Shown piece after piece: positions 7,817-16,893 of a stretch of DNA of 31,412 nt (the first letter of the stretch is position 1; every line of letters begins with the position of its first letter). The stretch is from positions 1 to 31,412 of the IMG/VR virus record IMGVR_UViG_3300031608_000024. The stretch is one strand, 5' to 3'. The stretch comes from a virus. Under the pieces are notes generated by a model. That model was not told the DNA's origin. It made no database searches and worked only from the letters and a program-made list of their open reading frames with translations. The translations under genes and the position numbers were made by a program.

Positions 7817-8283
7817 CAAATTTAATACTAGATAATGCTATATCCGACCCGGACAGTTATGTTAAGGAAATATTAAGTGGAGATTTTATAGATGTTCCGG
7901 ACGGAGAAAAAGTTTTTAAAGGAATACAAATAAGAAAAGATGATGAGTTACAGCAAAAAATAGAAAAAACATATCCGGGGTACAAAGTGGTATATAATTT
8001 TGTGAGACAATCTCCCGAAGGACAGGCAGAGCCGAACTACATTCATAGTGATGAAATGATGGGAGATAAAACTGTTTTGTTGTACTTAAATAAAATTAAT
8101 CCAAAAGGTGCGGGAACTACGCTGTACGATTATGACAATCCCATGTGTATTTTTTTTGCTAAATACAATCGTCTAGTGGTTTTTGATTCTTATATTCCTC
8201 ATTCAAGAAATATTTTTAATAATTTTGGAGAGGGTGATAATTCAAGGTTAGTACAAGTAATGTTTTTAAAAAAAATAACATGA
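7813..8283 (+). CDS. 2OG-Fe(II) oxygenase-like protein (DUF6445/prolyl-hydroxylase type)
   Basis: A 156-residue protein with the complete Fe(II)/2-oxoglutarate oxygenase site: H78-x-D80 (YIHSDEMMGD), distal H130 (DSYIPHSR) and R145 (SRLVQVMF), the Arg expected to bind the 2-oxoglutarate carboxylate. Strands VLLYLN, GTTLYDY and LVVFDSYIPH follow the jelly-roll order. The compact form resembles the DUF6445 group related to prolyl 4-hydroxylases; the substrate cannot be read from the sequence. It overlaps both neighbours by ATGA, so it is made together with the terminase and portal run. Small 2OG oxygenases are frequent in marine phages. A possible partnership with the glycosyltransferase at 27336 is discussed in the findings. 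Confidence 0.8.
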   Translation: MTNLILDNAISDPDSYVKEILSGDFIDVPDGEKVFKGIQIRKDDELQQKIEKTYPGYKVVYNFVRQSPEGQAEPNYIHSDEMMGDKTVLLYLNKINPKGAGTTLYDYDNPMCIFFAKYNRLVVFDSYIPHSRNIFNNFGEGDNSRLVQVMFLKKIT

Positions 8284-8558
8284 GTTCAGAGTTATTAAAA
8301 GTACAGATTATAGAGGCAGGTCGTAGGGCAGTCGAGCAGCTTATAAAAGTTGCTAAGGAGGATATAATAAAACCTGATCCCGAAGATGATATAGCAGCGG
8401 ATAAATTAAAAAATGCAGCAGCTACAAAAAAGCTAGCCATATTTGATGCCTTTGACATACTAAGTAAAATAGATCAAGAGCAGGAAAACATAGATGCTTC
8501 TGTTAATAATGTGCCAACTCAAACAAAACAAGGATTTGCTGAAAGAAGATCAAAATAA
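8280..8558 (+). CDS. Small protein before large terminase; candidate small terminase subunit
   Basis: A 92-residue, mainly helical, charged protein (QIIEAGRRAVEQLIKVAKED, AADKLKNAAATKKLAIFDAF, EILSKIDQEQE-like). It overlaps the oxygenase gene by ATGA, and its 3' end overlaps the large terminase by up to 65 bases. Position and size suit a DNA-recognising small terminase subunit, but I see no definite helix-turn-helix, so the role is inferred from location only. Confidence 0.55.
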   Translation: MSSELLKVQIIEAGRRAVEQLIKVAKEDIIKPDPEDDIAADKLKNAAATKKLAIFDAFDILSKIDQEQENIDASVNNVPTQTKQGFAERRSK

Positions 8559-10782
8559 ATTATATTATTCTTTAAAGGATTTTATTCCTCAAAAGGTAAT
8601 GACTCAAAAAAACAGAGGCAAAACCTGGTTGTATGGATACAACGAAAGATTTGATTTTATTGTAATTTCTAAAACAGGAATAATTAATGAAATCATAAAT
8701 ATAAATGGTCTTAATATTGGATTACCGAATACGCCAGAAAATATAGCCAAGGAAGATTGTGAGCCTTCTAGTCAATATTGGTCTAGAGAAAACCTTCCTA
8801 AAGAATTATCTAGAATGGTATCGATCTTTCAGTGGAACGATATGCCGGTGGGGTTTAAAAATAAATGGGTTGATTATATAGAAAGTGAGTTTGATAGGAG
8901 AGAGTTAGGGCATTGGTTTTATAATAAAGGAATACCTACATATATAACGGGATCACATTATATGTATCTTCAATGGACTAGTATTGATGTTGGATATCCA
9001 GATTTTAGAGAAGCCAATCGAATATTCTTTATTTACTGGGAAGCATGCAAGGCAGACAAGAGGTGTTTCGGATTAGACTATCTTAAGATAAGAAGGTCAG
9101 GTTTTTCTTTTATGGGCTCCTCAGAGTGTGTAAACACAGGAACTCTAGCAAAAGACGCAAGGGTTGGAATACTTTCGAAGACTGGATCAGATGCTAAGAA
9201 AATGTTTACCGATAAGGTTGTTCCTATCGCCAATAGACTTCCTTTCTTTTTTAAACCCATACAAGATGGTATGGATAAACCTAAAACAGAATTAGCTTTT
9301 AGAATACCAGCGTCTAAGATTACCAAAAAAAACATGTATGATACAGTTGCTGACGAACTATATGGCTTAGACACTACAATAGATTGGAAGAACACAGACG
9401 AAAACTCCTATGATGGTGAAAAGTTATTGCTATTAGTTCACGATGAAAGTGGTAAGTGGATAAAGCCTAACAATATATTAAATAATTGGAGGGTAACTAA
9501 GACCTGTTTAAGGTTAGGGAGTAAAATTATAGGCAAGTGCATGATGGGGTCTACTTCAAATGCATTAAGTAAAGGAGGGTCTAACTTTAAAAAGTTATTT
9601 GAAGACTCAGATATTTCAACACGAAACGCTAATGGCCAGACTAAAAGTGGAATGTATTCTTTGTTTATTCCGATGGAATGGAACATGGAAGGGTTTATTG
9701 ATAAACATGGATGGCCTGTATTTCATGCGCCAGAGAAAAATATGCTAGGAGTCGATGATGAGATGATATCAAATGGTGCGATAGACTATTGGGAGGCCGA
9801 AGTGGAGTCTTTAAAAAACGATGCCGATGCATTAAATGAATTTTATAGACAGTTTCCAAGAACAGAGTCTCATGCTTTTAGAGATGAAAGTAAATCATCT
9901 TTATTTAACTTAACTAAAATATATCAACAGATAGATTATAATGATTCTTTGATATTGGAGCATCATGTAACTCAAGGTAAATTTTATTGGAAAAATGGTG
10001 TAAAAGACTCCGAAGTAATATTTACACCAAGCAACAAGGGAAGATTTAAGGTTTCATGGATGCCCAATAAAAACCTTACGAATATACATAGTGTTAAAAA
10101 CGGAACTAAGTATCCACTTAATGAGCACATTGGAGCATTTGGATGTGACTCATATGATATATCAGGAACCGTAGGAGGAAGAGGATCTAATGGTGCGTTA
10201 CATGGATTAACAAAATATAGTATGGAAGAGGCTCCAAGTAATGAGTTTTTTCTAGAGTATGTTGCTCGACCAGAAACTGCAGAGATGTTTTTTGAAGAGG
10301 TTCTTATGGCATGTATATTTTTTAGTATGCCCATTCTTATTGAGAACAATAAGCCAAGGCTTCTTTACCATTTTAAAAACAGAGGGTACAGAGGGTTTTG
10401 CATGAACAGACCGGACAAGCATTTTAATAAGCTATCTAAAACAGAAAAAGAATTAGGAGGTATACCTAATACTTCTGAAGATGTAAAGCAATCACACGCG
10501 GCAGCTATAGAATCTTATATAGAAAAACACATTGGCATAGACTTAGATAGTGTGGGGGAAGAAAGCAAGGGAATGGGTAGTATGTATTTTGTTAGAACAT
10601 TAGAAGATTGGTCTAGGTTTGATATTACGAGTAGAACACAATATGATGCTAGTATCAGTTCGGGCCTAGCAATAATGGCAAATCAAAAATCCTTATATTT
10701 ACCTGAGCAAAAACAGTCGAAAATAAGTCTTAACTTTGCTAGATATACTAATAGTGGAAATTATAGCGAATTAATTAAATGA
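8494..10782 (+). CDS. Terminase large subunit
   Basis: A protein of up to 762 residues that would package DNA into the prohead. The ATPase half shows KIRRSGFSFMGSSE (about 198-211) where the Walker A-like motif should be, with Arg but no classic GKT/GKS; a clear Walker B (LLLLVHDE, D317/E318); and a coupling-type GST motif (MMGSTSN, about 350-356). The nuclease half shows RNase-H-like acidic residues at D552 (FGCDSYD) and E617 (PILIENN). The start is uncertain: ATG at 8494 has an AGCAGGA stretch upstream, but ATG at 8509 or 8599 is possible. The conserved-looking region begins at LKDFIPQKVMTQKNRGKTWL. It ends in an ATGA overlap with the portal gene, the usual terminase-portal order. Confidence 0.9.
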   Translation: MLLLIMCQLKQNKDLLKEDQNKLYYSLKDFIPQKVMTQKNRGKTWLYGYNERFDFIVISKTGIINEIININGLNIGLPNTPENIAKEDCEPSSQYWSRENLPKELSRMVSIFQWNDMPVGFKNKWVDYIESEFDRRELGHWFYNKGIPTYITGSHYMYLQWTSIDVGYPDFREANRIFFIYWEACKADKRCFGLDYLKIRRSGFSFMGSSECVNTGTLAKDARVGILSKTGSDAKKMFTDKVVPIANRLPFFFKPIQDGMDKPKTELAFRIPASKITKKNMYDTVADELYGLDTTIDWKNTDENSYDGEKLLLLVHDESGKWIKPNNILNNWRVTKTCLRLGSKIIGKCMMGSTSNALSKGGSNFKKLFEDSDISTRNANGQTKSGMYSLFIPMEWNMEGFIDKHGWPVFHAPEKNMLGVDDEMISNGAIDYWEAEVESLKNDADALNEFYRQFPRTESHAFRDESKSSLFNLTKIYQQIDYNDSLILEHHVTQGKFYWKNGVKDSEVIFTPSNKGRFKVSWMPNKNLTNIHSVKNGTKYPLNEHIGAFGCDSYDISGTVGGRGSNGALHGLTKYSMEEAPSNEFFLEYVARPETAEMFFEEVLMACIFFSMPILIENNKPRLLYHFKNRGYRGFCMNRPDKHFNKLSKTEKELGGIPNTSEDVKQSHAAAIESYIEKHIGIDLDSVGEESKGMGSMYFVRTLEDWSRFDITSRTQYDASISSGLAIMANQKSLYLPEQKQSKISLNFARYTNSGNYSELIK

Positions 10783-13214
10783 AAGAAGTTAAAATAAATA
10801 TTTCCTCTGTAGGATTTCCCAGTCAGTTTGCGTCAGACGCAGAAAAAAAAACTGAAGAATTTGGGCTACAGATAGGACAGGCAATTCAATACGAATGGTT
10901 TAGGAAAGATTCAGGTGGCTGTAGATACTATAGTCAGTGGAGAGACTTTAACAGATTGCGACTTTATGCTAGAGGAGAGCAGTCTGTAGCTAAATACAAA
11001 AACGAATTAGCTGTAGATGGAGATTTATCTTATTTAAACTTAGACTGGACTCCCGTTCCTATCCTTCCAAAATTTGTTGACGTTGTTGTTAACGGAATGG
11101 CGGAAAGAATATTTAAAGTAAAAGCATACGCTCAAGACGCATTGTCTCAGGCAAAAAGAAGTAAGTATCAAGAAATGATAGAAGGTCAGATGGCAGCAAA
11201 AGACCCCTTGATAACTTTACAAGAAGCAACGGGTGTAGATCCTTTTACTATGAATCCTGATGATTTGCCTTCATCGGACGAAGAGTTAAGCTTGTACATG
11301 AATCTTAATTACAAGCCCGCTATAGAAATAGCTGAAGAAGAAGCAATAGACACTATGTTTGCTGAAAACCATTATGAAGATATTCGCAAGAGAATAGATT
11401 ATGATCAAATGGTGATTGGTGTAGGTATGTCGAAACATGAGTTCCTTCCAGGAGCAGGAGTAAAAGTTTCATATGTTGATCCTGCTAACGTGGTATACAG
11501 TTATACTGAAGATCCTCATTTTAAAGATTGTTTTTATTGGGGAGAGATTAAAACAGTAGCCATGACTGAATTGGTAAAGATTGATACCACTCTTTCAAAA
11601 GAAGACATGGAAAAGATTTCTAAGTATAGTCAGAGCTGGTATGATTATTATAATACAGCTCAGTATTATGAAAATGATATTTTTTATAGAGATACATGCA
11701 CTTTAATGTATTTCAATTATAAGACAACAAAAAAAATAGTATATAAAAAGAAAATTTCTGATACAGGAGCAACAAAGATGATTGAAAAAGACGATTCTTT
11801 TAATCCTCCAGAAGAAATGCTTGAAGAAGGAAAGTTTGAAAAAATAGAAAAAACAATAGATGTCTGGTATGATGGAGTAATGGTTATGGGAACCGATATA
11901 ATTTTAAAGTGGGAGTTGGCAGAAAACATGGTTAGACCTAAGTCTGCTTCTCAGCATGCAATACCTAATTATGTGGCTGTTGCTCCAAGGATGTACAAAG
12001 GAGTAATTGAATCTTTAGTTAGACGAATGATACCTTTTGCTGATCTTATTCAGATGACTCACTTAAAGTTACAGCAAGTAATTGCAAGGGTTGTTCCTGA
12101 TGGAGTATACATTGATGCAGATGGATTAAATGAAGTAGACCTCGGTACGGGAGAAGCTTATAACCCAGAGGATGCGCTGCGTTTGTATTTTCAAACAGGT
12201 AGTGTAATTGGAAGAAGTTATACTCAAGAAGGAGAATACAATCAAGGTAAGGTCCCTATAAAAGAACTGACCTCAAACTCTGGAGCCTCTAAAACACAAA
12301 TGTTAATTTCCAACTACAATCATTACTTAGACATGATACGGTCAGTAACAGGGTTAAATGAAGCTCGTGATGGATCATCGCCAAACTCTGATGCTTTGGT
12401 TGGAGTTCAAAAACTAGCAGCCTTAAGCTCTAATACAGCTACCCGCCATATATTAGACGGAGGTCTTTACATATATCGTACGTTAGCCGAAGCGCTAACA
12501 TATAGGGTAGCTGATATTTTAGAGTACGCAGACTTTAAAGAAGACTTTATAAACAAAATAGGAAAGTATAATGTAAGTATTCTAGGAGAAATATCCGACT
12601 TGTATATCTATGACTTTGGTGTCTTTATAGAGCTATCTCCAGATGAAGAACAAAAAGCAATGTTAGAGCAAAACATTCAAATGGCTTTATCTAAAGGAGA
12701 TATAAATTTAGAAGACGCAATAGATATTAGAGAAATAAAAAATCTTAAACTTGCCAATCAACTTCTAAAAGTAAAAAGAACTGCGAAAGAAGAAAAAGAT
12801 GACCAGAAAGAAATGCAGAAACAAGCCATGGTATCGCAGCAACAATTAAAGTCTCAAGAAATGGCAGGGCAATTAGCAATGCAGACAATTAATTTAGAAA
12901 CAGAGGCAAAGTTAAAGTACAAGCAAGGAGAGATGCAGATGGAAATGGAAAAAAACAAAATGGAAGCTCAATTAAAAGCGCAACTAATGCAACAAGAGTT
13001 TTCCTATAACATGCAGCTTCAAGGTATAACAGAGTCTCAGCTCTCAAATAGAGAAACGGCAAGAGAAGATGGAAAAAGTAATAGGATAAGCCAACAAAAC
13101 ACAGAACAGTCAAAGTTAATATCACAACGAAAAAATAACTTGCCACCTCAAAATTTTGAGTCGAATGAAGACTCGTTAGATGGTTTTGACCTTTCTGAGT
13201 TCAGTCCAAGATAG
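10779..13214 (+). CDS. Portal protein
   Basis: An 811-residue protein directly after the terminase (ATGA overlap). The order from the N-terminus is: WFRKDSGGCRYYSQWRDFNRLRLYARG, then LNLDWTPVPILPKFVDVVVNGM (portal core entry), a wing region with VSYVDPANVVYSYTEDP, a stem/crown region with RMIPFADLIQMTHLKLQQV and TGLNEARDGSSPNSDALVG, then a long Gln/Glu/Met-rich helical tail (about 650-770; KEMQKQAMVSQQQ). Role: dodecameric channel at one capsid vertex for DNA passage. The long coiled-coil-like C-terminus may form a barrel inside the head, as in some podoviruses (inference). The gene is followed at once by a hairpin terminator. Confidence 0.88.
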   Translation: MKEVKINISSVGFPSQFASDAEKKTEEFGLQIGQAIQYEWFRKDSGGCRYYSQWRDFNRLRLYARGEQSVAKYKNELAVDGDLSYLNLDWTPVPILPKFVDVVVNGMAERIFKVKAYAQDALSQAKRSKYQEMIEGQMAAKDPLITLQEATGVDPFTMNPDDLPSSDEELSLYMNLNYKPAIEIAEEEAIDTMFAENHYEDIRKRIDYDQMVIGVGMSKHEFLPGAGVKVSYVDPANVVYSYTEDPHFKDCFYWGEIKTVAMTELVKIDTTLSKEDMEKISKYSQSWYDYYNTAQYYENDIFYRDTCTLMYFNYKTTKKIVYKKKISDTGATKMIEKDDSFNPPEEMLEEGKFEKIEKTIDVWYDGVMVMGTDIILKWELAENMVRPKSASQHAIPNYVAVAPRMYKGVIESLVRRMIPFADLIQMTHLKLQQVIARVVPDGVYIDADGLNEVDLGTGEAYNPEDALRLYFQTGSVIGRSYTQEGEYNQGKVPIKELTSNSGASKTQMLISNYNHYLDMIRSVTGLNEARDGSSPNSDALVGVQKLAALSSNTATRHILDGGLYIYRTLAEALTYRVADILEYADFKEDFINKIGKYNVSILGEISDLYIYDFGVFIELSPDEEQKAMLEQNIQMALSKGDINLEDAIDIREIKNLKLANQLLKVKRTAKEEKDDQKEMQKQAMVSQQQLKSQEMAGQLAMQTINLETEAKLKYKQGEMQMEMEKNKMEAQLKAQLMQQEFSYNMQLQGITESQLSNRETAREDGKSNRISQQNTEQSKLISQRKNNLPPQNFESNEDSLDGFDLSEFSPR

Positions 13215-13236
13215 CAAAAAGCATATTGCTTTTTTG
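13215..13236 (+). terminator. Intrinsic terminator after portal gene
   Basis: AAAAAGCA (13216-13223), loop TAT, TGCTTTTT (13227-13234) plus a further T. The hairpin begins right after the portal stop codon and ends just before the next -7 box. Confidence 0.65.
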
Positions 13237-13238
13237 TG

Positions 13239-13267
13239 TAAATTTGTAATAAATCTAATCTAATCAA
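13239..13267 (+). promoter_or_regulatory. Candidate -7 box (TAAATTTG) and AAATC-type leader for scaffold gene
   Basis: TAAATTTG at 13239-13246 matches the Bacteroidetes -7 consensus exactly. The leader has repeated AATCT/AATCA units that run into ATG at 13268. A -33 TTTG at the usual distance is not evident. Confidence 0.5.
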
Positions 13268-14413
13268 ATGGAAATTAAAGTAAAAGAAGTAACAGATGTA
13301 GTTGAAAAGTCAAAACAAGAAATTGAAAATGACCTTTTAAAAAAACATGAAGAGTCTCAGGAAGGCAATAAAGAAGTTGTGCAAGAAAAAATTGTAGTGG
13401 CTGATTCAGAAGAACCTTCCGAAGATAAGAAAGTTGAAGAGGTTTCTGCAGTAGAAGAAACAGAACCTGAAACTAAAGACATAGCTTCTGAGTTAACAGA
13501 AGAGGAAGTTCTTTCATTTATTGGAAGTAGATGGGGTGAGTCGGTAAATTCTCTAGAAGAATTAAAAACACGTCGTGAAGAGGCAGAGCCTTTAGCGGAA
13601 GATGTTGCGGCTTTCCTTAAATACAAAAAAGAAACAGGACGAGGTATAGAAGATTTTGTAAAATTACAACGAGATTTTTCTGACATGAATCCTGATTCTT
13701 TGCTAAAAGAGTACTTAACCGTTACCGAAGAAGGTTTAGATCCAGAAGATATTGAGATGTTGATGGAGGACTATGATATTGATGAAGAAGAAATGGAACC
13801 GGGAGAAGTTAAAAAAATAAAATTAGCAAAGAAAAAAGTTATTGCTAAAGCAAAAAAGTTCTTTAGAGAACAGCAGGAATTATACAAACAGCCTCTTGAG
13901 TCAAGGGAAAGTTCAGCTACTGCTTCTGAAGAATTAACTGCTTATAAGCAATATGTAAATACCGCTAAGACCCATCAGGAGGAAGCTAGTCGCCAACGCG
14001 ATTGGTTTATGAAGAAAACAGAAGAGGTATTTAGTAATGAATTTAAAGGTTTTAAGTTCAATCTAAATAACGAAGAAGTTTTATTTAACCCTGGGAGTTC
14101 AATGGATTTAAAAAAGGCCCAAGAAACACCTATGAATTTTGCAAAAAAATACTTAGATGAGAAAGGACTTTTAGTAGATCCGGAAGGATACCATAGGTCT
14201 CTAGCGATTGCAATGAATCCTGATAAGTTTGCTCAGTTTTTTTATGAGCAAGGACAATCAAATGCTACGGAGGATGTAATACGTAAGACTAAGAATATTA
14301 ATATGACTGAGCGTACTGCACCTGAAGTTTCAACAAAAGGAGGATTTCAAGTTAAATCAATTTCTCAGCCTTCAAGTCGAGGGTTAAGAATTAAAAGTGT
14401 AAAACGAACTTAA
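13268..14413 (+). CDS. Acidic scaffold-like protein
   Basis: A 381-residue soluble protein between portal and capsid genes, the usual place of the scaffold. The first 90 residues are strongly acidic and low-complexity (VEEVSAVEETEPETKD), the middle is helical and charged (EELKTRREEAEPLAEDVAAF, then DYDIDEEEMEPGEVKKIKLA), and the C-terminus is basic (SRGLRIKSVKRT), as in scaffolds whose basic end contacts capsid protein. No protease signature is visible. The call rests on composition and position. Confidence 0.65.
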   Translation: MEIKVKEVTDVVEKSKQEIENDLLKKHEESQEGNKEVVQEKIVVADSEEPSEDKKVEEVSAVEETEPETKDIASELTEEEVLSFIGSRWGESVNSLEELKTRREEAEPLAEDVAAFLKYKKETGRGIEDFVKLQRDFSDMNPDSLLKEYLTVTEEGLDPEDIEMLMEDYDIDEEEMEPGEVKKIKLAKKKVIAKAKKFFREQQELYKQPLESRESSATASEELTAYKQYVNTAKTHQEEASRQRDWFMKKTEEVFSNEFKGFKFNLNNEEVLFNPGSSMDLKKAQETPMNFAKKYLDEKGLLVDPEGYHRSLAIAMNPDKFAQFFYEQGQSNATEDVIRKTKNINMTERTAPEVSTKGGFQVKSISQPSSRGLRIKSVKRT

Positions 14414-14433
14414 TATAAATTAAATATAACATT

Positions 14434-15888
14434 ATGGCTGGACAAGTAAATATTGCCCCAACTTTCGCGTTGACTCCGAGTTCCGAAAGAACTCCGACAA
14501 CTGAAAACTACATAACAAACTTTGACTTTTTAAATCAGTATCTTCCAGATACTTACGAGAAAGAATTTGAGCGTTATGGAAATAGAACAATCTCTTCTTT
14601 TCTACGTATGGTAGGAGCTGAGATGCCTACTAATTCTGACCTTATCAAATGGGCAGAACAAGGTAGATTACATACTAAATATACTGCAGTAGGAACTGCG
14701 GCCGTTGCTGGTACTGGTAACCCAACGTTTCAAGTAAACGATGTATTAGACCCAGTAACTTCTAATCAAGTGGTAAGAATTGGACAAACTGTTGCTATCG
14801 TGCAAAACGGAGGCGGTGGAATGAACAAAGCAGTAGTAACTGCGGTAAATAACGGTGGTGGAGCAAGAGGACAGTTTACTGTTGCTTGTTACGAAGCAGC
14901 TGGATTAATTGCTGCAGGAACAGGCGTAGGTAACTCAGATGTAACAATATTTATCTATGGATCTGAATTTAGAAAAGGAACTGCAGGAATGCAAGGTTCT
15001 CTTGAAGCTAATGACTTTATTTTTAGCAACAAGCCTATTATCTTAAAAGACACTTACACAGTATCTGGATCTGACATGGCTCAAATAGGATGGGTTGAGA
15101 TTACTACTGAAGATGGTGGAACAGGATACTTATGGTATTTAAAATCTGAGCATGAAACAAGACTACGTTTTGATGACTACTTAGAAACATCAATGATTGA
15201 GGCTGTACCTGCTGAAACAGGATCAACTGCTGCAACAGCGGTAGGAGATGGCGGAGCTGCACCAAATGGTGGTGGTTCAGATGGTATTTTTTACGTTGTA
15301 CAACAAAGAGGTAATGTATGGGACGGTGGAAACCCAACTGTACTAGCTGATTTTGATAATGTAATAAGTAGATTAGATAAGCAAGGAGCAATTGAAGAAA
15401 ACGTTTTATTCGTTGATCGTCAGTTTGCTTTTGATATTGATGATATGTTAGCTGCACAAAACTCTTACGGAGCGGGTGGTACTTCATATGGTCTTTTTGA
15501 TAATGACGAAGAGATGGCGTTAAACTTAGGTTTCACAGGATTTAGAAGAGGTTACGACTTCTACAAGTCTGACTGGAAATACCTAAATGACCCAACAATG
15601 AGAGGTGGACTTCCAACAGGAGCAGGATCAGGACGTGTGAACGGACTACTTGTACCAGCTGGATCAACTAGTGTTTACGACCAAGTACTTGGTAAAAATG
15701 CTAAGAGACCTTTCTTACATGTTAGATATAGAGCTTCTGAAACAGAAGACAGACGTTACAAAACTTGGATTACTGGTTCAGCCGGTGGTGCAGCTACTAG
15801 TGATGTTGATAACATGCAAGTAAACTTCTTGTCAGAAAGAGCTGTTTGTACTTTAGGTGCTAACAACTTCTTTATCTTCCAAGAGTAA
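14434..15888 (+). CDS. Major capsid protein (HK97-like inferred)
   Basis: A 484-residue protein after the scaffold. The N-terminal arm has TENYITNFDFLNQYLPDTYEKEFERYGNRTI, with later elements YLWYLKSEHETRLRFDDYLE, GNVWDGGNPT, LFVDRQFAFDIDDML, GFTGFRRGYDFYKSDWKYLN, and a Gly/Thr-rich end. It resembles capsid proteins I know from marine Bacteroidetes phages; the HK97 fold is inferred, not shown. A region at about 85-180 (VRIGQTVAIV, KAVVTAV, VTIFIYGSE) looks like an inserted beta-module related to those in the genes at 17544 and 18478. Synonymous choices are somewhat less A/T-biased than neighbours (GGAGGCGGTGGA, CGTGTGAACGG), consistent with high expression. It is followed by a strong hairpin. 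Confidence 0.82.
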   Translation: MAGQVNIAPTFALTPSSERTPTTENYITNFDFLNQYLPDTYEKEFERYGNRTISSFLRMVGAEMPTNSDLIKWAEQGRLHTKYTAVGTAAVAGTGNPTFQVNDVLDPVTSNQVVRIGQTVAIVQNGGGGMNKAVVTAVNNGGGARGQFTVACYEAAGLIAAGTGVGNSDVTIFIYGSEFRKGTAGMQGSLEANDFIFSNKPIILKDTYTVSGSDMAQIGWVEITTEDGGTGYLWYLKSEHETRLRFDDYLETSMIEAVPAETGSTAATAVGDGGAAPNGGGSDGIFYVVQQRGNVWDGGNPTVLADFDNVISRLDKQGAIEENVLFVDRQFAFDIDDMLAAQNSYGAGGTSYGLFDNDEEMALNLGFTGFRRGYDFYKSDWKYLNDPTMRGGLPTGAGSGRVNGLLVPAGSTSVYDQVLGKNAKRPFLHVRYRASETEDRRYKTWITGSAGGAATSDVDNMQVNFLSERAVCTLGANNFFIFQE

Positions 15889-15899
15889 TAGAGTGAATT

Positions 15900-15925
15900 T
15901 AATGGGGGTGTAAAAGCCCCCATTA
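15900..15925 (+). terminator. Hairpin terminator after capsid gene
   Basis: A nine-pair stem TAATGGGGG/CCCCCATTA (15900-15908 and 15917-15925) with an eight-base loop, followed by an A/T-rich run rather than a pure T tract. Confidence 0.6.
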
Positions 15926-15956
15926 TTATTATAAATTTTAAATTAAATCTAATCTA

Positions 15957-16715
15957 GTGAATAACTCAGAACGAAAAGTGTATGTTGATAAGACATATAA
16001 ATTAACAAGAGATGTAGCTCCTTTATCTCTAATACTAGCATCAAGACATACCCAAAGATTTCCTCTATTGTGGTTTGATGAAAAAAAAGGATTAAACAAA
16101 CCTTTAAGATATGCAAGAAATCAAAACTCTCCCTTTCAGGATGAGCAAGATGACAATGCAATATTAGAGCCTATAATATTTGAGAACGGATTTTTATCGG
16201 TTCCAAAAAACAATCAAGTTTTACAGAAGTTTTTATATTTTCATCCTGGGAATGGAAAGATTTTTGAAGAATTAAATAAAGAGAAAGAAGCAGCTGATGT
16301 GGTTGAAGAATTAAACATAGAGGTAGATGCTTTAATTGAAGCACGTCAACTTGATGTAGATCAGGTAGAAAATATATCTAGAGTTCTATTTAATAAAAAC
16401 ATCTCGACAGTAAGCACGGCAGAATTAAAAAGAGATATTTTAGTTTTTGCTAAAAATCAAGCTAAAGACTTTTTGTTATTATTAAAAGACCCTATGCTAA
16501 AGTTAAACGCTACAGTACAAGGATTTTTTGACAAGGGGTTATTAACCTTAAGAAATGGAAATAAAGAAGTGTGGTTTAACACTCCTTCTAACAAAAAGAA
16601 AATGCTAAATGTTCCTTACGGAGAGGAGCCTCTATACATGGCAGTATCTTTTTTTCAAACGGAAGAGGGTTTAGAGTTATTAAAGCATTTATCTGGATTG
16701 TCAAAAAACGTGTAA
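15957..16715 (+). CDS. Hypothetical protein after capsid gene (GTG start)
   Basis: A 252-residue protein starting with GTG, placed exactly after an AAATC/AATCT-type repeat leader like those before 13268 and 7029, which supports the start. Features: TRDVAPLSLILASRHTQRFPLLWFDEKKG near the N-terminus (short conserved-looking Arg-rich strand then FPLLWFD), a central helical region with E/K (EELNKEKEAADVVEELNI), FAKNQAKDFLLLLKDP, and a C-terminus with VPYGEEPLYMAVSFFQTEEG. There is no signal peptide or membrane segment. Position suggests a virion or head-completion protein, but I do not recognise the family. The GTG start may lower its output relative to the capsid protein (inference). Confidence 0.7.
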   Translation: MNNSERKVYVDKTYKLTRDVAPLSLILASRHTQRFPLLWFDEKKGLNKPLRYARNQNSPFQDEQDDNAILEPIIFENGFLSVPKNNQVLQKFLYFHPGNGKIFEELNKEKEAADVVEELNIEVDALIEARQLDVDQVENISRVLFNKNISTVSTAELKRDILVFAKNQAKDFLLLLKDPMLKLNATVQGFFDKGLLTLRNGNKEVWFNTPSNKKKMLNVPYGEEPLYMAVSFFQTEEGLELLKHLSGLSKNV

Positions 16716-16817
16716 TAATATTTAGTATATTGTAGCTGTAAAAGGAGATAAGTTTCGCGACAGACTCTCTTTTTATAAAGAGTACTTTTGCGAGAGAGTA
16801 GCTTTTTTTCATAGTTA

Positions 16818-16846
16818 TAGCCCTTATTGCGATATAAGGGCTATTT
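16818..16846 (+). terminator. Intrinsic terminator, 10-pair stem
   Basis: TAGCCCTTAT (16818-16827), six-base loop, ATAAGGGCTA (16834-16843), then TTTTATT (16844 on). A perfect stem directly before the candidate promoter of the next gene. Confidence 0.75.
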
Positions 16847-16855
16847 TATTTATTG

Positions 16856-16893
16856 TATCTTTATTCTTTATTAACACATAAATTATTATTATT
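16856..16893 (+). promoter_or_regulatory. Candidate -7 box and leader of small virion gene
   Basis: TATCTTTA at 16856-16863 is near the Bacteroidetes -7 box. The 29 bases ending in the start codon (16868-16896) recur exactly at 17178-17206, so the leader was copied with the gene. Confidence 0.45.

Larger units (their letters stand above)
16716..16893 (+). promoter_or_regulatory. Structured 178-base intergenic region with competing hairpins
   Basis: No gene is visible. Hairpin A: CTCTTT/AAAGAG at 16767-16772 and 16777-16782, loop TTAT. Alternative hairpin B: ACTCTCT/AGAGAGT at 16764-16770 and 16793-16799, followed by AGC and seven Ts (16803-16809). A and B share bases and cannot coexist. A separate terminator follows at 16818, then a -7-like TATCTTTA at 16856. 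This could be an attenuator or two tandem terminators; the fold is read by eye only. Confidence 0.45.

Noticed and set aside
15104-15487. 127-codon minus-strand frame inside the capsid gene
   Set aside because: Leu/Gln/His-rich shadow composition with no recognisable domain; it lies wholly within a well-supported gene on the other strand.
16740-16812. Possible tRNA or small structured RNA gene
   Set aside because: The length is right but no cloverleaf, T-arm GGTTC-like sequence or acceptor stem can be formed. Terminator or attenuator hairpins explain it better.
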